DNA from: an uncultured Lysobacter sp.
Lineage (GTDB): Bacteria > Pseudomonadota > Gammaproteobacteria > Xanthomonadales > Xanthomonadaceae
Direction of reading: 5' to 3'
Assembly: GCA_946480055.1 (NCBI GenBank)
Contig: CAMLID010000001.1
Coordinates: 62,001-126,000 of the forward strand
DNA: 64,000 nt
Numbering within the stretch: position 1 is the stretch's first letter; each line of letters begins with the position of its first letter. Below, piece by piece: positions 43,797-52,336 of this stretch. The notes beneath the pieces are model-generated. The model was not told the DNA's origin and did no database searches. It saw nothing but the letters and a program-made list of their open reading frames with translations. Both the position numbers and the translations under genes were made by a program.

Positions 43797-44674
43797 GCAT
43801 GATTGCAACGCCACTGCGCTACCCGGGCGGGAAGAGCAGCCTCACCAACTACTTGCGGCTGGTACTCAACACTAACGACTTACGGGGAGGTCACTATGTC
43901 GAGCCCTATTGCGGCGGCGCTGGGGCTGCTGTTGCGCTCCTCCGAGCGGAAGCAGTAAGCCACGTCCACATCAACGACATCGACCCTGCAATCCACGCCT
44001 TTTGGCACACGTTGCTGCATCACCCCCAGGTCCTCGTTGACTTTGTAGGTGACGTTCCCTTGACCGTTGAAGAGTGGCGACGGCAAAGGGAGATCTACCA
44101 AGAGAAGCCCAAGGCGAAGCGGACGCTGGCAAAGGCTTTCTTTTACCTCAATCGAGTCAATCGTTCCGGAATACTGAACGGAGGCCTGATCGGGGGCCTC
44201 GAACAAACTGGTGCTTGGCTAATGGATGCCAGATTTAACCGGAGCGACTTGATCGACCGCATCGAACGTATTGCTGCATTCCGGGACGCGATCACTTTGA
44301 CTTCAGAAGACGCTCTAGAACTCCTTAAATCGAAGAATCGCACTTGGCCTAAGCGCACGTTGATCTATCTTGATCCGCCCTACTTCAATAAAGGCCAATG
44401 CCTCTATAGGAACTCGTACCAAAAAAGCGACCATGCCTCGATAGCAAGCTACCTCCGACGGCTCACGAAGCGCGCTTGGCTAGCGTCGTACGATTCGACC
44501 CCCGAAATCCACAAGTTGTATAAAGGGCTTCGACGCCAAGAGTACACGCTCGACTACACAGCTCGATCGAGAAGCAAAGGCTCTGAGGTAGTGATTTTTG
44601 GTGCTTCGTTGGTTCGACCAGCGGTCGAGAATCCGATGAGTGTCGAAAAGTCGCTCGTGCTGCGCGCGGCCTAG
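43793..44674 (+). CDS. DNA adenine methylase (D12/Dam class)
   Basis: A 293-residue N6-adenine methyltransferase using S-adenosylmethionine. Motifs are complete: PLRYPGGKSSL near residue 8, VEPYCGGAGAAVALL near 37, INDIDPAIHAFWHTLL, and the catalytic LDPPYFNKG near 193. The ATG overlaps the ParB-like gene stop. No restriction endonuclease gene is adjacent, so it may protect phage DNA or be the self-marking arm of an unusual two-gene system. Low GC matches its partner. Confidence 0.92.
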   Translation: MSMIATPLRYPGGKSSLTNYLRLVLNTNDLRGGHYVEPYCGGAGAAVALLRAEAVSHVHINDIDPAIHAFWHTLLHHPQVLVDFVGDVPLTVEEWRRQREIYQEKPKAKRTLAKAFFYLNRVNRSGILNGGLIGGLEQTGAWLMDARFNRSDLIDRIERIAAFRDAITLTSEDALELLKSKNRTWPKRTLIYLDPPYFNKGQCLYRNSYQKSDHASIASYLRRLTKRAWLASYDSTPEIHKLYKGLRRQEYTLDYTARSRSKGSEVVIFGASLVRPAVENPMSVEKSLVLRAA

Positions 44675-44684
44675 TGGCGCACCT

Positions 44685-45164
44685 TCACTTCGCCCGTTGA
44701 CTTCTGTCGAGGCCGGGGTGCTTCATCGATCCAGTCGTAAAGATGCCGCGAACGACTACGAGAAACGCCGCCAGCACGTTGACTGTGGCGCCCGTGGTCA
44801 ATGTTATGAGGCCTGTATCTGAAAGCATAGGCTTTCCGCTCGCGGCATTGAATATGGCTACGAGCGTGAACATTGACATCCAGTAAATTGTCGCCATGAA
44901 GGCAAGGCCGAACGCCTCCCCTGCATACTCTTTCCGCAATCGAGTGTCTTGCTCGAAGTTGTCGTTCTGTGCCCTAAGAATCCGGAGCTCTTCTTGATCG
45001 GCAACAGCATCCAGAAGATCTCTTTCAAGTTCGACATTGGCTTTTGTGAGAACCTCGGCCTGTTCGCTCCTGTCGTCTTGCGCAGCGCGCCGTTCTAGAT
45101 CTGCAACGGCCTTGTTGACGGCAGCAGAAATAGTCTGGACTGAGGTAGGCGAGTCCGCTGCCAT
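44685..45164 (-). CDS. Coiled-coil two-helix membrane protein, candidate toxin
   Basis: A 159-residue protein. Residues 10-75 are charged coiled coil (VADLERRAAQDDRSEQAEVL, then LERDLLDAVADQEELRILRA). Two membrane helices follow at about 88-108 (FGLAFMATIYWMSMFTLVAI) and 120-140 (LITLTTGATVNVLAAFLVVV). The start is three bases after the stop of the Panacea-domain gene, so the two are co-translated. Membrane proteins are among the toxin types paired with Panacea antitoxins, hence the proposed role. It is not similar to a toxin I recognise. Confidence 0.7.
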   Translation of the reverse strand: MAADSPTSVQTISAAVNKAVADLERRAAQDDRSEQAEVLTKANVELERDLLDAVADQEELRILRAQNDNFEQDTRLRKEYAGEAFGLAFMATIYWMSMFTLVAIFNAASGKPMLSDTGLITLTTGATVNVLAAFLVVVRGIFTTGSMKHPGLDRSQRAK

Positions 45165-45167
45165 AGG

Positions 45168-45641
45168 CTATTGCCCCAAGCTCTCGAAGTAGCGCTTCAT
45201 CGACTCCCGCGAAATCACACTGCTACCACCGTTGGAGCGCGCTTCGAACCAAGGCCCCTCCGCAACATGCGACATGTCGGAAAGCTTCAGCGCGTTTATG
45301 TCCCTATAGGCGACCCAAACGGCATCAATCAATTGCTGATCTTGCGGATTGCGTATTGGTGGCCAGTCGTGGTTTCCGTTGTCATCAGGGAACGGGCAAA
45401 GAGACCTCGCCCGAATGGGACTAGAGCCAAAACGTTTGAACTCGTGGTAGACGTGCGTGTACACAGGCCCATACGGCCATGCCTCGGGAAGCTCGTCGAT
45501 CAGCGGATCACCCCGGAGCGCAAGAGAATGCCCTTGTGCGAAGTACAGAAGTTTCTGCAGCTTCATGTTGGTAAGCGTCCTGCCCTCACTCTCCGCTCTT
45601 TCGAGGAAAGCGTTGGCTACGCTTAAAGAATTATTCGGCAT
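45168..45641 (-). CDS. Panacea-domain (DUF4065/SocA-like) antitoxin-type protein
   Basis: The ATG at 45641 with a perfect GGAGGTGAC upstream gives 157 residues. The protein shows the full DUF4065 pattern: LTNMKLQKLLYFAQGHSLAL, EAWPYGPVYTHVYHEFKRFG, then MSHVAEGPWFEARSNGGSSV. Panacea proteins neutralise diverse toxins (PanTA systems); SocA is a proteolysis adaptor for its toxin. It is first in a two-gene leftward operon reading away from attR. The promoter must lie in the 130 bases before attR. Confidence 0.88.
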   Translation of the reverse strand: MPNNSLSVANAFLERAESEGRTLTNMKLQKLLYFAQGHSLALRGDPLIDELPEAWPYGPVYTHVYHEFKRFGSSPIRARSLCPFPDDNGNHDWPPIRNPQDQQLIDAVWVAYRDINALKLSDMSHVAEGPWFEARSNGGSSVISRESMKRYFESLGQ

Positions 45642-45769
45642 GTCACCTCCGGCCTTGCTCTGCGGCAACGCCCTACCCAATCAGCATAGCAGCCTCGGAT
45701 CGCTCACTCTAAGAATATCCTCGATCCATACGTGCACCTTGCGATAGTAAGCAACTGAATATTAACGAT

Positions 45770-45841
45770 TTACGCCCAATCCATCATCGGGGCGACGGAC
45801 AGGCGCAGCTGCGCGGAGGGAATGGCGGGCGGGGCGGTCAT
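45770..45841 (-). pseudogene. Stranded native 5' end of dusA
   Basis: The frame begins at ATG 45841 and reads MTAPPAIPSAQLRLSVAPMM, then DWA and stop at 45770. It is the original start of dusA, cut from the body of the gene by the prophage. The residues RLSVAPMMDW match the intact gene. A TACAAT -10-like hexamer (45853-45848) lies so close to the ATG that the native transcript would be leaderless or nearly so. It probably makes a 23-residue peptide at most. Confidence 0.88.
45780..45790. other. attR core
   Basis: Identical to attL (TCCATCATCGG at 1159-1169). Bases to the left are phage and to the right are bacterial. Together with attL this lets attB be rebuilt as the uninterrupted dusA start. 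Confidence 0.85.
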
Positions 45842-46065
45842 TGACTAATTGTACGGGGTGGGGGCTGAGCCCCGGCTCGGGGCCGTTGCTGGCTACCCTC
45901 AATCCCCACGGGAGGACGGGCCAGCTCGACGCGCCATCCAAATGGACCTGACCCCACACCCCACGTGTCCGCCGCCGCGCCGGCCGCGCGTTGGCCCAGA
46001 CAGGGGGATTTGCAATGTGTTGCGTGGCCACCGCCATCCACTCCGCGCACTGAGACACAGCTGAA

Positions 46066-49000
46066 ATGAGCGTCCTCCGCCATCGGTCACCGCGTCGTGG
46101 TTTCACGATCGGAGTCGCCTTGGCACTGGTCGTGGCAGCGAGTTGGGCCACCGTTTACCTCGGCGGAATCGCGCCACCCTCCAGCGAAACCGCAGACATC
46201 CGCGCCATTCCAAGTGCGGCGCAGATAGCCGCCGCCCGTGGCGACCCCATCATCCTGGCGGCGATCCAAACGCGGGCGAACGAAAATCGAATCATGCCCG
46301 GCGATGCCGCCGCGCTGGCGGCGTTCCGGACCGTTCGCCCGTTCGGCGCCCAAACCGCCCTGCCCGCATCGGGCGACCCGCTCAAGGGGATCTTCTCTCC
46401 CGTCGTGGATTGGCCGCTGGTCGGAATCCACGCGGTGCTGACCCCCGATGGCCGCGTGCTCACCTACGGCACCACGACCACGGGCGCCCGCACCGGGTAC
46501 TACGTCTACGATGTCTGGGATCCGCTGCTGGGACTGGGCAGCGAGGCGCACACGGTCCTGCCCAACGCCACCGCGGTCGACATCTTCTGCAACGCCCAGC
46601 TCCTGTTGCCCGACGGCAACATCGAGATGTGGGGCGGCGACGTCGTGAACCTGGCCACGGGCAGGGCGTCGCTCCAGCCCAACGACGATTCCAACCTTTT
46701 CACTCCGCTCGACAACAATCTGGTGCGCACCGGCAAGATGTTCCGCAAGCGCTGGTATGCGACGGCCACGACCCTGCCCAACGGCGAGGTGTATATCCAG
46801 GGCGGTACCGGCGGCGAGGATTTTCCTGAAGTCCGCGTAAACACAGGCAATTTCCGTCTTCTGTCGGGCGCATCGACCACCTATCTCGGAGACCTCTACC
46901 CGCGCAACTTCGTCGCACCGGATGGCAACATCTTCGGAACGCGCTACGAGGAGATGTACCGGGTCGATCCCAACGGCGTGGGCACTCTTTCGCGGGTAGG
47001 GAAATTCCCCCCCAGCAACATGGGAGCGAGTTCGACGGCGGTGATGTTCCGGCCCGGAAAGATCCTGCAGACCGGCGGCGGATACGACCTGGCCTTCGCA
47101 AGTCCGCTTGCGCATGTGATCGACATCAACCCGGCGACGCCAACCCTCCAGCAGGTTGCGCCGCCGCTCTACCGTCGCCACTGGGCCACCAGCACGATGC
47201 TGCCGGATGGTCGCGTGTTCCTGTCCGGCGGCAGTGTGGCGAACAACGATCCCGTCAATGGCGTGGATTACACCAGCGAGATCTACGACCCGGTGACGAA
47301 CACCTGGTCGGAGGGCGCCACCGCGCAGCGGATGCGGCTCTACCACTCGTCGTCGCTGTTGTTGCCCGATGCCACGGTACTGACCCTGGGCGGCGGCGCC
47401 ATCGGGCCGCAACTCAACCTCAACGCCGAAATCTATTACCCGCCGTACCTGTTCAATGCCGATGGCACGCCCGCCGCGCGGCCGATCATCGCGTCGGTGC
47501 CCATGACCGCCGATCCAGGCCAGACGATCGCGATCGGAACGCCGGCTCCGGCCGACATCACTCGGGTGACGCTGCTCAAGACCGGCTCGGTCACCCACTC
47601 CTTCGACATGGATCAGCGCTTCCTCGAACTGCCGTTCACCGTGGTCGGGGACGAACTGCAGGCCAGCCTGCCCACGAATGTCTTCGAGACGCCGCCAGGT
47701 TTCTACATGGTGTTCGTCTTCGACAACCAGGGCGTCCCCTCCGAAGCCGCCATGCTGCGCATCAATGTGCAGGTACCCGCGCGACTGACCGTCAGCAAGG
47801 TCGTGGTGAACGACGAAGGCGGCAGCAAGCTTGCATCGAACTTCAACTTCTCGGTCAACGGTGCGGCACCGGTGGCGTTCGAGGCCGACGGCAGCAACGT
47901 GCTCAACGTGCCGGCCGGGACCTACACCGTCACCGAACCGGCCGTGGCCGGATATGTCGCGAGCCTGTCGAACTGCAGCGACATCGTGCTGGCCGCGGGC
48001 GGCAGCGCGACCTGCACGATCACCAACAACGATCTGCCTGCTGCATTCACAGCGACTGCCGGCACCAGCAAGCCCATCTACACCGCCGGCGAAACGGTGA
48101 CGATGACGGCACGCGTGCTCAACAGTGGTGTCCCAGTTGTGGGTGCCAGGGTGAATTTCGATGCGCTCAAACCCAACGGGGTCAACCATGTCGTGCTCGC
48201 TGCATTCACGAACAGCAGCGGCAATGCCAGCGTCTCGTTCGTGTCCGGCAGCGGTCCCAGCTCGATCGGCACCTATCTGCTGACCGCTACCGCGACCAGC
48301 GGCAGCCTCACGACCCAGGCCAACGCGAGCTTCGTGGTGCAGAAGACCCAGGCGCCGCCACCGGCGATGCTGACGGTGCGCAAGGTGACGATGAACGAAA
48401 ACGGGGGCAGCAAGTCCGCATCCGACTTCAGTTTCTCGGTCAACGGTGCGGCACCGGTGGCCTTCGAGGCCGACGGCAGCAATGTGCTCAGCGTGCCGGC
48501 CGGAACCTACACCGTGACCGAACCGGCCGTGGCCGACTACACCGCCAGCCTGGCCAATTGCAGCGGCATCGTGCTGGCGGCGGGCGACAGCGCGACCTGC
48601 ACGATCACCAATATCGACACGCCTTCGTTCACGGCGACTGCCGGCACCGGCAAAGCCGGCTATGCCCCTGGCGAAACGGTGACGATGACGGCGCGCGTGC
48701 TCAACGGCGGTGTTCCGGTCGCGGGCGCCGGGGTGAACTTCGATGCGCTCAAGCCGAACGGGATCAACCATGTCGTACGCACGGCGACCACGGACAGCAA
48801 CGGCAATGCCAGCGCATCGTTCGCGTCCGGCACCGGTGCCAGCTCGATCGGCATCTACCAGCTGACCGCCACTGCGACCAGCGGAATCCTTACGACCAAG
48901 GCCTATGCAAGCTTCGCAGTCCAGCACCCACCCGCAATCCTGACGGTCAGCAAGCTCGTGGTGAACGACGACGGCGGCAGCAAGGTCGCATCGGACTTCA

Positions 49001-49767
49001 GCTTCTCGGTCAACGGTGCGCCGCCGGTGGCGTTCGAGGCCGACGGCAGCAACGCGCTCAGCGTCCCGGCCGGAACCTACACCGTCACCGAACCGACCGT
49101 GCCCGGCTATGTCGCCAACCTCTCCAATTGCAGCGGCATCGTGTTGACTGCAGGCGGCAACGCGACCTGCACGATCACCAACAACGACCAGGCGCCGCAA
49201 TCGGCAACGCTGACGGTCAACAAGGTGATGGTGAACAACGAAGGCGGCAGCAAGGTCGCATCGGACTTCAGCTTCTCGGTCAACGGGGCGCCGCCGGTGA
49301 CGTTCGAGGCCGACGGCAGCAACGCGCTCAGCGTTCCGGCCGGCACCTACACCATCACCGAGCCGGCCGTGGCTGGCTATACCGCCAGTCTGTCCAATTG
49401 CAGCACCATCGTGCTGGTCGCGGGCGGAAGCGCAACCTGCACGATCACCAACAACGATGTGTTCGCGTTCACGGCGACCACCGGCACCAGCAAGCCCAGC
49501 TACATCCGCGGCGAAGCGGTGACGATGACGGCGCGCGTGCTCAACAACGGCCTGCCGGTCTCCGGCGCCCTCGTCAGCTTCGACGCGCTGAAGCCGAATC
49601 TCGTCAACCATGTCCGGCTCAGCGCGACTACGAACAGCAATGGCGATGCCAGCGTCTCGTTCGTGTCCGGCACCGGCCCGAGTTCGATTGGCACCTACCA
49701 GCTTACGTCCACTGCGACCAGCGGCAGCCTCACGACCCAGGCCTACGCAAGCTTCGTGGTCCAGTAA
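46066..49767 (+). CDS. Galactose/glyoxal oxidase-like copper enzyme with seven C-terminal repeat domains
   Basis: A 1233-residue exported protein with a membrane-spanning signal at about residues 13-32. Residues about 90-570 are a kelch-type AA5 copper radical oxidase with all key residues: Cys175 (IFCNAQLL), Tyr231 (RWYATATTLPNG), Tyr426-His427 (RLYHSSSLLLPDA) and His511 (VTHSFD). From about 574 come four SpaA/prealbumin-like repeats of about 82 residues and three Big/Ig-like repeats of about 100, ordered S-B-S-B-S-S-B. It oxidises primary alcohols or aldehydes with release of hydrogen peroxide (family knowledge). The long antisense frame is only a shadow. Confidence 0.88.
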   Translation: MSVLRHRSPRRGFTIGVALALVVAASWATVYLGGIAPPSSETADIRAIPSAAQIAAARGDPIILAAIQTRANENRIMPGDAAALAAFRTVRPFGAQTALPASGDPLKGIFSPVVDWPLVGIHAVLTPDGRVLTYGTTTTGARTGYYVYDVWDPLLGLGSEAHTVLPNATAVDIFCNAQLLLPDGNIEMWGGDVVNLATGRASLQPNDDSNLFTPLDNNLVRTGKMFRKRWYATATTLPNGEVYIQGGTGGEDFPEVRVNTGNFRLLSGASTTYLGDLYPRNFVAPDGNIFGTRYEEMYRVDPNGVGTLSRVGKFPPSNMGASSTAVMFRPGKILQTGGGYDLAFASPLAHVIDINPATPTLQQVAPPLYRRHWATSTMLPDGRVFLSGGSVANNDPVNGVDYTSEIYDPVTNTWSEGATAQRMRLYHSSSLLLPDATVLTLGGGAIGPQLNLNAEIYYPPYLFNADGTPAARPIIASVPMTADPGQTIAIGTPAPADITRVTLLKTGSVTHSFDMDQRFLELPFTVVGDELQASLPTNVFETPPGFYMVFVFDNQGVPSEAAMLRINVQVPARLTVSKVVVNDEGGSKLASNFNFSVNGAAPVAFEADGSNVLNVPAGTYTVTEPAVAGYVASLSNCSDIVLAAGGSATCTITNNDLPAAFTATAGTSKPIYTAGETVTMTARVLNSGVPVVGARVNFDALKPNGVNHVVLAAFTNSSGNASVSFVSGSGPSSIGTYLLTATATSGSLTTQANASFVVQKTQAPPPAMLTVRKVTMNENGGSKSASDFSFSVNGAAPVAFEADGSNVLSVPAGTYTVTEPAVADYTASLANCSGIVLAAGDSATCTITNIDTPSFTATAGTGKAGYAPGETVTMTARVLNGGVPVAGAGVNFDALKPNGINHVVRTATTDSNGNASASFASGTGASSIGIYQLTATATSGILTTKAYASFAVQHPPAILTVSKLVVNDDGGSKVASDFSFSVNGAPPVAFEADGSNALSVPAGTYTVTEPTVPGYVANLSNCSGIVLTAGGNATCTITNNDQAPQSATLTVNKVMVNNEGGSKVASDFSFSVNGAPPVTFEADGSNALSVPAGTYTITEPAVAGYTASLSNCSTIVLVAGGSATCTITNNDVFAFTATTGTSKPSYIRGEAVTMTARVLNNGLPVSGALVSFDALKPNLVNHVRLSATTNSNGDASVSFVSGTGPSSIGTYQLTSTATSGSLTTQAYASFVVQ

Positions 49768-50200
49768 ACGGCGTGAAGCCGGGACATCCTGATCCAGGGC
49801 CACGCGCCGCGACCCGCAGCGCGCCTAAAACGGGAGGCGGTCCCCGGAGAAGAAGCGCAGCGGTTTGAAGGCCTTGACCGGCGAGGCCGGAATCCAGGGC
49901 GTGTCGGCGCCGACCAGGCGCGCGGGCAGGTGATCGAGGATCGCGCCGGGCGGGATCATGGCGGCGGCTCCGATGGCGTGACGGGCCGTGCGGCCCAGGT
50001 GACCAAGCTATCGCCGCAACAGGTTCCATGGATGCGCCAGTTCCCCGAGCTTCATGGAACCGGTCCGACCAAGCCGCGTGCCCGACCCGGGACTGAACCG
50101 AAATCGCACCGGCGCGCCTGAATGCGCCTGCATCCACGGCCGCGTCACCGGGCGCGGCGGAGGCTCCGGCTTACAGGGGGCCGCATCACAGGAGCCCACC
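49768..50200. other. Intergenic region with a possible gene remnant
   Basis: Between the oxidase stop and the EF-hand gene. The left part holds a 44-codon leftward frame (annotated separately). The rest shows no recognisable gene or RNA. CACAGGAGCC just before 50201 is the ribosome binding site of the next gene. Confidence 0.4.
49827..49961 (-). pseudogene. Possible remnant of a cupin-type gene
   Basis: A 44-residue frame contains ADTPWIPASPVKAFKPLRFF, then SGDRLPF and stop. The DTPWIP plus KPLRF pattern resembles the N-terminus of 2,4'-dihydroxyacetophenone-dioxygenase-like cupins, of which the metal-binding barrel is missing. I read it as a truncated gene, although a genuine small protein cannot be excluded. 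Confidence 0.3.
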
Positions 50201-50539
50201 ATGAAACCGCTGACCTGCGTCTATGCCCTGGGTCTGGCCGCCGCGCTGGCGGCGACGCCGGCCCTGGCCCAGGAAACCACCAAGCCGAAGGCGATGAGCT
50301 CGGCCGAGAAGATCGCCGTGATCGACAGCGACCACGACGGCATCGTCACCGCCGCCGAGCATGCCGCCGGCGCGCGCGCGATGTTCGAACGCATGGACGC
50401 CAACCACGACGGCAAGGTCACCGCCGCCGAAATGGACGCCGCGCATCAGGCCATGATGAGCGGCGACGGCGCCAAAAAGGCCAACGCCGACGATCCGCCG
50501 CCGAACGAACGGCCGATGGACAACAAGAAGAAGGACTGA
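50201..50539 (+). CDS. Exported EF-hand protein
   Basis: The ATG at 50201 gives 112 residues. A signal peptide (MKPLTCVYALGLAAALAATP, cleaved after ALA) precedes two EF-hand loops, DSDHDGIVTAAE and DANHDGKVTAAE, which bind calcium. The Lys/Asp-rich tail is disordered. Probably periplasmic. A second EF-hand gene lies at 53806. Confidence 0.85.
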   Translation: MKPLTCVYALGLAAALAATPALAQETTKPKAMSSAEKIAVIDSDHDGIVTAAEHAAGARAMFERMDANHDGKVTAAEMDAAHQAMMSGDGAKKANADDPPPNERPMDNKKKD

Positions 50540-50566
50540 TTCCAGCGCTATGCCCCGCGCCCGCGC

Positions 50567-51061
50567 CTACTCCGGCGGATGCCAGATCATGTAGACGTCG
50601 GCGCGGGCGTAATGCGAGCCCGGCCGCGGCGCCGGGTAGTGCCGGAAACCGACGCTCTCGTACAGCTTGAGCGCGGGCGCGAGCTTGGTGCTCGACTCCA
50701 GGAACAATTCACGACCCCGCAGGGCGCGGAACTTGTCCAGCACGCCCAGCATCAGCAGGCGGCCGATGCCGCCGCCGCGCTGCGCGCTGTCGACCGCCAT
50801 TTTGGTCAGCTCGTAGACGCCGTCGCCCTCGTACTTGAGCGCGACCGTGCCGACCGCGCGGCCGTCGCGGTCGATCGCGAACAGGACCTGGCCGCCGCTG
50901 GCGAGCAGATGAGCTTCCGGATCGCCCAGCACTTCGCGGTCGATCGGCTCGACCGCGAACCAGCGTTCCAGCCATTCCAGGTTGAGGCGGGCGAAATCGT
51001 CGCGCCACTGCGGCGCGAAATCGACGATGCGGATATCGGAGGCGCGAGAGGCGTCGGTCAT
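50567..51061 (-). CDS. GNAT family N-acetyltransferase
   Basis: A 164-residue single-domain acetyltransferase using acetyl-CoA. GNAT motifs are clear: GTVALKYEGDGVYELTKMAV, then the acetyl-CoA loop QRGGGIGRLLM, then ESSTKLAPALKLYESVGFRH. The substrate cannot be read from sequence. It is convergent with the EF-hand gene. Confidence 0.9.
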   Translation of the reverse strand: MTDASRASDIRIVDFAPQWRDDFARLNLEWLERWFAVEPIDREVLGDPEAHLLASGGQVLFAIDRDGRAVGTVALKYEGDGVYELTKMAVDSAQRGGGIGRLLMLGVLDKFRALRGRELFLESSTKLAPALKLYESVGFRHYPAPRPGSHYARADVYMIWHPPE

Positions 51062-51152
51062 GTGACCATGATACGACCGTGCGCCAGCGCAGCGGCCGGG
51101 CAGCGGCGAAGAACGGATCGCTTATGAAGCGGCCCACCGGCCGTCCGCGCGA

Positions 51153-51785
51153 TCAGTCCTTGCCTTTGCCTTTGGCCTTGCCCTGCCCCTTGGCCTTTGC
51201 CTTGCCGGCCTCGTGGGCCTGCGGCGGCAGCGGGCGCTTGCTCTTGACCGTCGGCCGGTTCGGAAAATCGCGACGCAGCTCGGCATCGATCGCGATCGGG
51301 CGGCCCCAGCGGTCGTAGGTCGGCACGAAACCGCGCTTGAGACGATGGAATTCCGGCGAACCGGGCTTCATCCCCAGCCGCTGCGCGACCGTGCCCCAGC
51401 CCTCGCCATGGCTGCGCTCCCACTCGTCGACCACGTAGCGGCAGGGACGGCCGAGCACCTGCGCCATCGCGCAGGCGTAGTAGACGTCGCCCGGCGCCCA
51501 ACGCCGCGTCGCCAGCAGTTCCGACACCAATTCACGCGGCGCGCCGTAATTGCGCACCATCTCGTCCACGAAGGGTTCGCGGTAGCGCGTGCCGTAGCGG
51601 TTCACGTCGCCCAGCCAGGTATCGACCCAGGCGTCGCCGCTGCGCGGATCCCAGCCAAAGGCGAAATCCTGGGCCCAGCTCTGACCAATGCCGAGCACCG
51701 CCGCGATCGAAGCCACCAGGGCGAGCAGGCGCACCCGAACCGGGGAGCGCGGCGAACTCGATGGCGGCGCGATGCTGCGGTCCAT
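51153..51785 (-). CDS. Exported hypothetical protein with Lys/Gly tail
   Basis: A 210-residue protein with a signal or anchor (RLLALVASIAAVLGIGQSWA). The body contains AWVDTWLGDVNRYGTRYREP and PGDVYYACAMAQVLGRPCRY, and the C-terminus is a repetitive basic tail (KAKAKGQGKAKGKGKD). No enzymatic motif is visible. It lies two bases from the secreted protein gene upstream, so the two may be co-transcribed. Confidence 0.7.
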   Translation of the reverse strand: MDRSIAPPSSSPRSPVRVRLLALVASIAAVLGIGQSWAQDFAFGWDPRSGDAWVDTWLGDVNRYGTRYREPFVDEMVRNYGAPRELVSELLATRRWAPGDVYYACAMAQVLGRPCRYVVDEWERSHGEGWGTVAQRLGMKPGSPEFHRLKRGFVPTYDRWGRPIAIDAELRRDFPNRPTVKSKRPLPPQAHEAGKAKAKGQGKAKGKGKD

Positions 51786-51787
51786 GC

Positions 51788-52228
51788 TCAGCGGGAAATC
51801 ACGAATTTGCCGAAGGCCACGCCCAGGTCCCAGCCCTCGCCCTTACCGGCCAGCGCCAGCGAAACCTCGCCCTTGGTCATGACCTGGGCCTTGCTGGACT
51901 TGACCGCGCCGGCATGGGCCTCGGCGGTGGCATAGGTGCCCAGGATCTCGGAGATGTTGTGGACGCCGGAGAATTCGCCGACCCCATTCTCGATCCGAGA
52001 CTTGCCCACGGTGAGACCGCCACCCTTGGCGCTGATCTTGACCGACATGCTCTGGCCGTTGCTGCACCGGACGGTGCCGCTGCCGGAGGAGGTCTTGTAG
52101 AACACCGACCAGCCCGACATGTTGAAGTGGAGCTTGCAGTCGACGTTGCCCGCGGCCTGCGCCGCGGGGGCCCAAGCGGAGGCGAGGCCGGCGACGGCCA
52201 GACTGGCGCACAGCAGTAGCGATTTCAT
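51788..52228 (-). CDS. Secreted hypothetical protein
   Basis: A 146-residue protein with a clear signal peptide (LLLCASLAVAGLASAWAPAA, cleaved near AQA). Two Cys residues in the mature part (VDCKLHF and VRCSNGQ) probably pair. Gly-rich amphipathic strands follow (AKGGGLTVGKSRIENGVGEF). Probably a small periplasmic beta protein. The family is not recognised. Confidence 0.7.
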   Translation of the reverse strand: MKSLLLCASLAVAGLASAWAPAAQAAGNVDCKLHFNMSGWSVFYKTSSGSGTVRCSNGQSMSVKISAKGGGLTVGKSRIENGVGEFSGVHNISEILGTYATAEAHAGAVKSSKAQVMTKGEVSLALAGKGEGWDLGVAFGKFVISR

Positions 52229-52296
52229 GACGGGACGACTCCTCGCGGGCAGGGCCGCAGGCTAGCACCGAACGCGGTGCGCGGCAGCAGAGACGA

Positions 52297-52325
52297 CGGC
52301 GGCACCGCGGGGAGCGGTGCCGCCG
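52297..52325 (-). terminator. Hairpin after the Tyr/Arg-rich protein gene
   Basis: A perfect 12-bp stem CGGCGGCACCGC / GCGGTGCCGCCG with a five-base loop lies 12 bases beyond the stop of the leftward gene at 52337. A U-run is weak, so it may be a pause or mRNA-stabilising hairpin. Confidence 0.55.
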
Positions 52326-52336
52326 CCGGGTGGCGG

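Noticed and set aside
47771..49764. Repeats considered as a transposon or CRISPR
   Set aside because: They are in-frame protein domains of 82 and 100 residues inside one coding sequence.
46087..49803. 1238-codon open frame antisense to the oxidase gene
   Set aside because: It mirrors the high-GC repeats of the sense gene. The translation is Arg/His/Gly-rich without domains, while the sense frame has catalytic residues, a signal and clear domains.
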